Source: Euryarchaeota archaeon UBA10
Lineage (GTDB): Archaea; Thermoplasmatota; Poseidoniia; Poseidoniales; Poseidoniaceae
Assembly (NCBI GenBank): GCA_002498185.1
Contig: DAGO01000100.1
Span: forward strand, 13,760-19,053
DNA: 5,294 nucleotides
Direction of reading: 5' to 3'
This document shows, piece after piece, positions 1-4,569 of this stretch. Under the pieces are notes generated by a model. The model was not told the origin of the DNA and did no database searches. It was given only the letters and a program-made list of their open reading frames with translations. Position 1 is the first letter of the stretch. Each line of letters starts with the position of its first letter. The position numbers and the translations under genes were made by a program.

Positions 1-5
1 GACCA

Positions 6-809
6 ATGAGGCCACTTATTGCAGCACTCGTCATGGTGTTATTCCTGACATCTTCAACAGCTGCTATGGCTGAAAGCACTTCCGAAGAACACTGGTTGAA
101 GAGGACTGTACTAGTAGAAGAAAGGACTTCGATATGGTGTCCTAGTTGTGCAGAAATTGACCCTGAATTGGCAATTGTAGCCAAATCACATGGCGCACGT
201 ACAGCCATTGTCGGCTTGCATGTGGATGATGCTTTCGAGAATGATGCTAGTCTTGCTCGCATAGAATATCAAAAGCAAGTAGACAACTCACCTTACGGAA
301 CTCCAACATTCTTTGTTGACGGGATAAAAACTGCAGAAGGATATGATGCTTGGGACGATGTTCGGGATCGCATTCTTTTGCAGGAAAATTCCCGTGGAGC
401 TCCTGAAGAAATGGCAATGATTCTAACCGATGTAGACATTCAACTGCCAACTCCTGAATATGGACAAATTACTCTGATGGTGCTTGAACACGACAAGGAT
501 GTTCCTGCTGGTGTTGACAATCCTGGAGAGGATGTTCGTGATCGAGTACTTGTAGGAATGAAAGTCATAGATTCGGAAGGAAATATTTCTGAATATGGAG
601 ATTTGAATTTACCAGAATTGTGGTCTGTAATTATGATTCACGAGCCTGTCGAAGGCGGCGAGCCGTACGGAGTAGTGGAAATTTCGAATCTTGAGTATGA
701 AGTAAACTCCAGTTACGAACTTCTTCGGATTGTTGCATCTTGCGTTCTTTTAGGTGCAATTTTGGTATTTACTCCAGCAAAAAAATCCCTAAATACGGAA
801 GAAGAATGA
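6..809 (+). CDS. Secreted, membrane-anchored thioredoxin-fold protein (CPSC motif)
   Basis: Predicted thiol-disulfide oxidoreductase acting on the outer face of the membrane. The 267-residue protein starts with a signal peptide (about residues 1-22, basic start, hydrophobic core, AMA-E cleavage-like site). A thioredoxin fold follows, with a WCPSC active site (Cys45, Cys48) and a cis-proline loop GTPTFF (Pro100). Residues about 130-235 are probably beta-rich and I do not recognise them. A single hydrophobic segment (about 239-255) ends in a short charged tail with KK, giving type I topology. The ATG at 6 fits the signal peptide well, but only five bases lie upstream, so a longer start or upstream operon partner cannot be excluded. 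It lies near a VKOR and a second thioredoxin on the opposite strand, which suggests a shared role in oxidative folding. Whether it is an oxidase, a reductase or an isomerase cannot be told from sequence. Confidence 0.88.
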   Translation: MRPLIAALVMVLFLTSSTAAMAESTSEEHWLKRTVLVEERTSIWCPSCAEIDPELAIVAKSHGARTAIVGLHVDDAFENDASLARIEYQKQVDNSPYGTPTFFVDGIKTAEGYDAWDDVRDRILLQENSRGAPEEMAMILTDVDIQLPTPEYGQITLMVLEHDKDVPAGVDNPGEDVRDRVLVGMKVIDSEGNISEYGDLNLPELWSVIMIHEPVEGGEPYGVVEISNLEYEVNSSYELLRIVASCVLLGAILVFTPAKKSLNTEEE

Positions 810-819
810 ATAATTGTGC

Positions 820-882
820 TTATTTATTGCACCGATTGGTGTCAAAATCGTAAAAATACGGTAAAAAACCACACATTTTACC
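820..882. promoter_or_regulatory. AT-rich gap with small inverted repeats, possible terminator/operator
   Basis: This gap follows the CPSC thioredoxin gene. It begins with a T-rich run (820-828), which could end transcription in an archaeon. Next comes a small perfect palindrome, CACC-GATT-GGTG (830-841). A 7-bp inverted repeat follows, GGTAAAA (860-866) and TTTTACC (876-882), with a 9-nt spacer. The last repeat sits just upstream of the likely promoter of the next gene, where a regulator could bind. All repeats are short and could be chance in AT-rich DNA. Confidence 0.3.
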
Positions 883-888
883 AAATCC

Positions 889-896
889 TTCATAAG
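889..896 (+). promoter_or_regulatory. Weak TATA-like box for the small gene at 918
   Basis: TTCATAAG is centred about 26 bp upstream of the ATG at 918, the spacing expected for an archaeal TATA box giving a leaderless transcript. There is no Shine-Dalgarno sequence before that ATG, which agrees with leaderless translation. The match to the TATA consensus is poor. Confidence 0.3.
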
Positions 897-917
897 GTTG
901 GATACTAATGTAATACC

Positions 918-1187
918 ATGGAACCGACACACAATGCATCTGAGGACTGGGTTAACCAAGGTGTTAAGTCTTGGATGGTAGAATATACCGTAGAAGTTGG
1001 AGGAGAGACTAACCGTCACCTTTCAATGATCAGTGCAGGCGATGTAACTGATGTCCACCATCATTTACTGAGTGAATTGAGAAAGATGTATCAAACAAGC
1101 GATAGAGTTGATGTTACAGTACACAGGATTGAACCAGTTACGACCAACACAGACGCCCTGTACTTCGAGGGAATCTACTCCCCTTGA
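918..1187 (+). CDS. Small protein of unknown function (89 aa)
   Basis: I do not recognise a named family. The 89-residue product is soluble, with no signal peptide, membrane segment or cysteine. It appears to alternate strands and a helix: a strand-like part (about 19-38, VEYTVEV then HLSMIS), an amphipathic helix (about 42-60, with HHH), and a strand with a conserved-looking end (VDVTVHRIEP, then ALYFEGIYSP). This compact alpha/beta look and balanced codon use favour a real gene over a chance frame. The ATG at 918 has a weak TATA-like box about 26 bp upstream and no Shine-Dalgarno site, so it would be leaderless. Its last 13 bp overlap, tail to tail, the end of the His-rich gene on the other strand. 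Confidence 0.7.
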   Translation: MEPTHNASEDWVNQGVKSWMVEYTVEVGGETNRHLSMISAGDVTDVHHHLLSELRKMYQTSDRVDVTVHRIEPVTTNTDALYFEGIYSP

Positions 1188-1735
1188 GCAGATGTGTAAA
1201 AGATGACAATATTCTGCTGGTCACCTAGTATATGCTTTTCAAAATCCTGACTTGCTGTACCGTTAACAGTCATTTCAACTGTTCCACCACGATAATCAAA
1301 AATTCCAGTTTCATTGAAATGCTTACCCCATACGTCAAAGAATACCTCAAGAGGCACGTCTTCTTTGGTATAGTTCTCCACGTGTAATTTTCCTGAATCA
1401 TCGTGCGTGTGAGTCATGTGCATAGCACTAGGGCAAGTGTCCGTATCAATTCCCGCATTAGATGGTATATCGTATTCTTGACCATCGATAATGATAGTCA
1501 GATATGGGTGAATATGCATTTGCATGGAACTATTGTGGTCTGTCAAACAATAATTACCGAATGGATGCATTTCATCAGCAGTACTGGTTAGCGGGTCTTC
1601 TGCTAGAGTTTGTTCAACGACTTGTTCTTCTTTGTCGTCATCGAAAACATTGATCATTCCCTGATATTCCATCAAACCAAGCAATGAAACCAGGCATACA
1701 ACCGTAAAGACTCCCCACCAGCCGTTTTCACCCAG
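1175..1735 (-). CDS. His-rich membrane-anchored extracytoplasmic protein, last gene of the operon
   Basis: Function unknown, probably anchored with its main domain outside the cell. The domain contains MHIHPYL, an IDGQEYDIP strand-turn, CPSAMHMTHTHDDSGKLHVE and a later FFDVWG segment. I recall this pattern (HIHP, IDG, IP, HTHD, G-x-[IL]-H-V-E) from uncharacterised archaeal and bacterial secreted proteins. The clustered His and Asp residues suggest metal binding, and the two Cys (one before HIHP, one in CPSAM) could pair as a disulfide, for which the adjacent VKOR would be apt. The start is uncertain. The first standard start in frame is TTG at 1684, with no ribosome site. The frame is open back to 1738 and encodes a good membrane helix (WWGVFTVVCLVSLLGLM). 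GAGGAGG (1744-1750) lies 8 nt before an in-frame CTG at 1735, used here. A one-base indel in the GGG at 1731-1733 is the alternative. Confidence 0.78.
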   Translation of the reverse strand: MGENGWWGVFTVVCLVSLLGLMEYQGMINVFDDDKEEQVVEQTLAEDPLTSTADEMHPFGNYCLTDHNSSMQMHIHPYLTIIIDGQEYDIPSNAGIDTDTCPSAMHMTHTHDDSGKLHVENYTKEDVPLEVFFDVWGKHFNETGIFDYRGGTVEMTVNGTASQDFEKHILGDQQNIVIFYTSAQGE

Positions 1736-1738
1736 GAA

Positions 1739-2440
1739 TCATTCCTCCTCAGAAGCTTGTTTTGGCGCGACGTAGCCGCCACGCTTTCTACGCTCTTTAG
1801 CTGCCACATCAACGACATTTGAGTTTCCAGCCACATTCCAATCGCTGGAACCATACATGTTTGATAACCTGAAGAAGCCAATAGTGGCAGATATGTGTGC
1901 GATGTGTGCAACTGTACAGAATTGACAGATTTTACCAATCTCGTACTCAGCATACATCAAGTAAAGAATAACACCAATGCCAAGGATTCCAAAGTTGGTT
2001 CCTAGTTTCAAGTGATTTAGTACCCAAGACGCAGTCGGTTCCTTTGCCATTGAGATGATTAGCCACATGAACATAGCAAATGCAAGCATTCCTAGCAATC
2101 CCCAGGGCAAGCCGAGATAAGGCATGGTGTTCCAGTCATTGTTTCCAATAACGCTAGCACAATCACAAACTGTTCCTGCAGAGCAGAATGAGCCGCCCCC
2201 CATTTCCTGGGATTTGTTGTGCATCCACAATGTATGAGCAGATACCGTAAATCCGCTAAAACAAATCAAAAGAAGACCCCCAAATGTCCTCCCTAGTTTA
2301 GTTTCTAGCGAAGGCCACTTAGAGCGAAATGCCGGTAATGCTAGACTTTCGCCCAGCGGAGTGAACATTGCTACACCTAGCGCAAATATCGCCAAGTGCG
2401 GTAACAGATTTGGATCAAAACATTCTAGCCCAGCAACCAT
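1739..2440 (-). CDS. VKOR-family membrane disulfide-generating oxidoreductase
   Basis: VKOR homologues pass electrons from a thioredoxin-like partner to quinone and so make disulfides in exported proteins. From the start used here (233 aa) there are about five hydrophobic segments, roughly 12-35, 52-72, 108-132, 147-165 and 173-192. The four functional cysteines are visible: loop Cys86 and Cys94, seven residues apart as in human VKORC1 (Cys43/Cys51), and the CQFC motif (Cys172, Cys175) at the start of the last helix. An extra Cys92 gives CDC in the loop. The C-terminal tail is basic, then acidic. The ATG at 2440 is preferred to the upstream one at 2476: it lies one base after the preceding TAA and has GAGGTG 6 nt upstream. 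The preceding gene is a TlpA-like thioredoxin, the usual VKOR partner type, so the pair probably works as a redox unit. Confidence 0.93.
   Translation of the reverse strand: MVAGLECFDPNLLPHLAIFALGVAMFTPLGESLALPAFRSKWPSLETKLGRTFGGLLLICFSGFTVSAHTLWMHNKSQEMGGGSFCSAGTVCDCASVIGNNDWNTMPYLGLPWGLLGMLAFAMFMWLIISMAKEPTASWVLNHLKLGTNFGILGIGVILYLMYAEYEIGKICQFCTVAHIAHISATIGFFRLSNMYGSSDWNVAGNSNVVDVAAKERRKRGGYVAPKQASEEE
1744..1750 (-). promoter_or_regulatory. Shine-Dalgarno GAGGAGG for the His-rich gene
   Basis: GAGGAGG lies within the last codons of the VKOR gene (Glu-Glu-Glu). It is 8 nt from an in-frame CTG at 1735. It is only 1 nt from an ATG (1742-1740) that overlaps the VKOR stop as ATGA but meets a TGA after four codons. 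It supports initiation of the downstream gene near the junction, not at the TTG at 1684. Confidence 0.6.
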
Positions 2441-2441
2441 C

Positions 2442-3092
2442 TTACGCACCTCTAGGTATTTTCTCATCCATTGCATCCCAAACAGTATAGCCTCTGTCTG
2501 CGTCTAAATTCACATATTCAATGATCCCATTTGGTGCTACCAAGAAATATGTTGGAGTACCGAATCCACCCCAGTCATCTCGATGCGAGTTATCTTGCAT
2601 GTCCATGTAAGGGAAATTGTGGCCGTTGCCATCACGGAAGTCCTGAATAACATCTCGTCCGTATGACTTGCCCTCTGTGTCTGAATCCCAGAGTGAAATT
2701 GATACTGCTAGGAACTCGACTGATACATTTGCAGGAGTTGAACGTGGTGGGTTATCACCTAACCATCTTGCTTGCTCATTTGGAATATCTTCAGCTGCTT
2801 GCTGTTGACAGTAGCCACAGTTAGTGTCCATGAACTCAATCATGAACCATGTTCCTCCGTCACCTTCAGACCATAGTGGATCAATATGGTCTTCAAGATT
2901 GAAATCTGTCCATGTAGTTCCATCATACACTTGTCCTTCAAGGCTTGGTACTCTGTCGCCTACACCGATTCCAGTGTAGACGGGATTGGTTGTTAAAGCG
3001 ATGTAGGTGAATGCTGCAATGAACATCAATGATACCACCATCAATCCATCTGAACGTGCTCCGGCTTCATCAGAAATATTTCTTCGAATCAT
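2442..3092 (-). CDS. Membrane-anchored TlpA/thioredoxin-like protein (CGYC motif)
   Basis: Predicted extracytoplasmic thiol-disulfide oxidoreductase of 216 aa and the likely redox partner of the VKOR encoded next. A short basic N-terminus is followed by one hydrophobic anchor (about 17-34), leaving the rest outside. The thioredoxin fold has a VPSLEGQVYDG segment typical of TlpA/AhpC-like proteins. It then has a strand leading to NCGYC (Cys92, Cys95), a VSVEFLAVSIS strand, and the cis-proline loop FGTPTYF (Pro180) followed by APNG. The length is normal for an anchored TlpA-like protein. The ATG at 3092 has GGTGA 4 nt upstream, embedded in the end of the epimerase gene, whose TGA lies 4 nt before this start. 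The next gene begins one base after this stop, so the genes are surely co-transcribed. Confidence 0.93.
   Translation of the reverse strand: MIRRNISDEAGARSDGLMVVSLMFIAAFTYIALTTNPVYTGIGVGDRVPSLEGQVYDGTTWTDFNLEDHIDPLWSEGDGGTWFMIEFMDTNCGYCQQQAAEDIPNEQARWLGDNPPRSTPANVSVEFLAVSISLWDSDTEGKSYGRDVIQDFRDGNGHNFPYMDMQDNSHRDDWGGFGTPTYFLVAPNGIIEYVNLDADRGYTVWDAMDEKIPRGA
2447..2452 (-). promoter_or_regulatory. Shine-Dalgarno GAGGTG that decides the VKOR start
   Basis: GAGGTG sits 6 nt before the ATG at 2440 and overlaps the end of the thioredoxin gene. It favours a VKOR start at 2440 over the in-frame ATG codons at 2476 and 2467, which would overlap the thioredoxin coding region by more than 20 bp. Confidence 0.7.
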
Positions 3093-3096
3093 AATT

Positions 3097-3103
3097 TCAC
3101 CCC
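3097..3103 (-). promoter_or_regulatory. Shine-Dalgarno GGGGTGA before the CGYC thioredoxin gene
   Basis: GGGGTGA includes the TGA stop of the epimerase gene and lies 4 nt before the ATG at 3092. It suggests translational coupling within the operon. Confidence 0.55.
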
Positions 3104-4041
3104 ATTATCTCCTGGATTAGGACCCTTGCAGTGTGGGCCACTGCTTCTTCACTATCATAGTTAACCTTGAATCCGAGTTCTTTGAGGCGATTTATTGCTA
3201 GCATTGCCTTTGGAATATCTCCTGCCCAACCGCGGTCTCCACCTGTGTACTCGATGCTTGCTCCTTCACAACCAGTTTCTCTAACCACGATTGCTGCAAT
3301 ATTTCTGACACTGCAGGTGTCATTTGAACCTAGATTGTATAGATTGATTCTTTCGTCTGTGTTATCGATAACGTGTAAGATTGCGTCGACGCAATCACCG
3401 ACTTCCATGTATGATTTTTCCTGAAGTCCATTACCCAGTACTTCCAGGCGACTTGGATCCGCTTTCAGTTTGTGAATAAAGTCGAAAATCACACCATGAG
3501 TCCCGCGCTCTCCGATGATGTTTGCAAATCGGAATATCCAAGCTTGCAAACCGAAAGTACCCACCCATGAGCCGATCAAACCTTCCCCTGCCTGCTTAGA
3601 TGCACCGTAAAGGGAAATTGGAAGACAAGGGCCATGATTTTCAGGCGTTGGCATTGGAGCATTTTCTCCGTATACTACCGAGGAGGATGCAAATGCAATT
3701 TTTTCCACATTTGCTAATCTCATTGATTCCAATACATTGTATGTTGCTATGGTTCCTTCCTTGAGGTCTGTGTCTGTAATCCTGGTACCAAGTCGGATAT
3801 CGGGATTAGCTGCCAAGTGGTATACCATTTCCACTCCATTTAGTAACGGCTTAAGGGACTCCAAATCTTTGAGGTCTACTTGGTGAAAATCAACAGCACC
3901 TGAATCGATGTGGCCTTGAATAAATTCTAGTACACCGGACGATAAGTTGTCTACCACCAAGACTTCATCACCTCGTGAAACTAACCTGTCTACTAGATGT
4001 GAACCAATGAAGCCTGCACCTCCGGTGACTAGCGCTCGCAT
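3097..4041 (-). CDS. NAD-dependent nucleotide-sugar epimerase/dehydratase (extended SDR, GalE-like)
   Basis: Acts in the cytoplasm on a nucleotide-activated sugar, most likely as a UDP-sugar 4-epimerase; the substrate cannot be fixed from sequence. From the start used here (314 aa), the Rossmann motif GGAGFIG is at 7-13 and the NAD-ribose Asp (VVDN) at 31. HLAANPDIRLG lies at about 75-85, SSSVVYG at 119-125 supplies the catalytic Ser, and the YGASK motif has Tyr145 and Lys149. The length is normal for the family. The ATG at 4041 gives the usual MRALVTGGAGFIG opening and lies about 26 bp from a TTAAAA box, so it is probably leaderless. The in-frame ATG two codons upstream (4047) is the alternative. 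It is the first gene of an operon whose other members are redox proteins; a surface-glycan role is inferred from this and from the nearby GT2 gene. Confidence 0.95.
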   Translation of the reverse strand: MRALVTGGAGFIGSHLVDRLVSRGDEVLVVDNLSSGVLEFIQGHIDSGAVDFHQVDLKDLESLKPLLNGVEMVYHLAANPDIRLGTRITDTDLKEGTIATYNVLESMRLANVEKIAFASSSVVYGENAPMPTPENHGPCLPISLYGASKQAGEGLIGSWVGTFGLQAWIFRFANIIGERGTHGVIFDFIHKLKADPSRLEVLGNGLQEKSYMEVGDCVDAILHVIDNTDERINLYNLGSNDTCSVRNIAAIVVRETGCEGASIEYTGGDRGWAGDIPKAMLAINRLKELGFKVNYDSEEAVAHTARVLIQEIMG

Positions 4042-4064
4042 GAACATGCGCCGTTATTCATTCG

Positions 4065-4070
4065 TTTTAA
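4065..4070 (-). promoter_or_regulatory. TATA box (TTAAAA) of the epimerase-thioredoxin-VKOR operon
   Basis: On the minus strand TTAAAA follows a purine-rich GAGGA that could serve as a BRE. Its centre is 26-27 bp upstream of the ATG at 4041, the archaeal spacing to a transcription start, so the message would be leaderless. No Shine-Dalgarno site is seen before 4041 or 4047. Confidence 0.5.
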
Positions 4071-4190
4071 TCCTCAGTATCGCCGTCTAGGTTTACTTTC
4101 AACGTACCTGTGTTAGAAATTGACATGGTGTTTTGACCAAACAGTGATGATTGTTGCGGTAGGAACGACGCAGCGAAACCAAGAAGTTCC

Positions 4191-4195
4191 AGGAG
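4191..4195 (+). promoter_or_regulatory. Shine-Dalgarno AGGAG that decides the start of the 84-aa gene
   Basis: AGGAG lies 9 nt before the ATG at 4205 and directly abuts the in-frame TTG at 4196, which is too close to be served by it. The ATG is therefore chosen. The 4048-4190 stretch must also hold this gene's promoter, but I see no convincing TATA box for it. Confidence 0.6.
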
Positions 4196-4204
4196 TTGAA
4201 AAAA

Positions 4205-4459
4205 ATGCCAAAAGCAGAAAAAAACACAGAGCCAGAAAACGAGCAAAACACGAACAGCACCCTAGTTGGATTTGTCAGAAAATCCAACGCAGGTCGAGCA
4301 GTTAAGCTATCGATTAACACAAGTTCTTTCCAAGATTGTGCCACATATGTGACAAGCGATGGACAGACATATGTTCAACTAGTTGTAAGTTTGAACGCAC
4401 TATCAGGAATCATCGATGGTTCCAGAGCAGTTACTTCGATCAATCACCTCAATGATTAA
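4205..4459 (+). CDS. Small conserved-looking archaeal protein of unknown function (84 aa)
   Basis: I cannot name the family. Residues 1-18 are polar and charged, rich in Glu, Asn and Lys, and probably disordered. The rest looks like a compact fold: TLVGFVRKSNAGRAVKLSI, then a segment with one Cys and Tyr, then SDGQTYVQLVVSLNALSGII and a final DGSRAVTSI. I have a memory of similar short proteins in other Euryarchaeota, with a GF..K.N.G..VKLSI strand and a DG..YV.LV core, but cannot confirm it here. No signal peptide or membrane segment is present, so it is cytoplasmic. It is transcribed away from the epimerase operon and is followed 10 nt later by a strong hairpin, so it is probably monocistronic with its own leader and ribosome site. 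Confidence 0.8.
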   Translation: MPKAEKNTEPENEQNTNSTLVGFVRKSNAGRAVKLSINTSSFQDCATYVTSDGQTYVQLVVSLNALSGIIDGSRAVTSINHLND

Positions 4460-4469
4460 TCGTAAATTA

Positions 4470-4499
4470 GCCAGTCCGCCCTTCATAGGGCGGGCTGGC
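4470..4499 (+). terminator. GC-rich hairpin terminator after the 84-aa gene
   Basis: A 12-bp stem (4470-4481 with 4488-4499) contains one G-T wobble and closes a 6-nt TTCATA loop. It is followed by a T-rich stretch (TTATTTT, 4503-4509). It begins 10 nt after the TAA of the 84-aa gene and ends before the promoter of the glycosyltransferase. The shape is that of an intrinsic terminator; in archaea the T-rich part may matter more than the stem. Confidence 0.7.
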
Positions 4500-4540
4500 C
4501 CTTATTTTCCCCTATTTGATATACAAGGTAGCCGAATCAC

Positions 4541-4546
4541 ATATAT
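4541..4546 (+). promoter_or_regulatory. TATA box (ATATAT) of the GT2 glycosyltransferase gene
   Basis: ATATAT is centred about 26 bp upstream of the ATG at 4570, which matches archaeal TATA-to-start spacing for a leaderless transcript. There is no Shine-Dalgarno sequence before this ATG. The terminator just upstream supports an independent promoter here. Confidence 0.55.
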
Positions 4547-4569
4547 TGGATTCAGAAGCAGGTTAATCT

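Noticed and set aside
789..1019. Minus-strand open frame of 76 codons across the gap and the start of the 89-aa gene
   Set aside because: It has no recognisable motif, overlaps two better-supported plus-strand genes and covers AT-rich intergenic DNA.
1672..1953. Minus-strand 93-codon frame across the VKOR/His-rich junction
   Set aside because: It is an out-of-phase shadow of the VKOR end. Its product across the junction is not hydrophobic, unlike the anchor-encoding frame, so it is not the missing N-terminus.
2438..2476. Longer VKOR start at 2476
   Set aside because: It would overlap the thioredoxin gene by 35 bp and has no ribosome site, while the ATG at 2440 has GAGGTG at ideal spacing directly after the stop.
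4144..4150. GTGATGA resembling box C of a C/D-box sRNA
   Set aside because: No box D (CTGA) follows within about 60 nt, and no C'/D' pair is visible.
4099..4344. Minus-strand 81-codon frame opposite the 84-aa gene
   Set aside because: It is antisense to a gene with a good Shine-Dalgarno site and terminator. Its Phe/Ser-rich product mirrors the Lys/Glu-rich sense codons.
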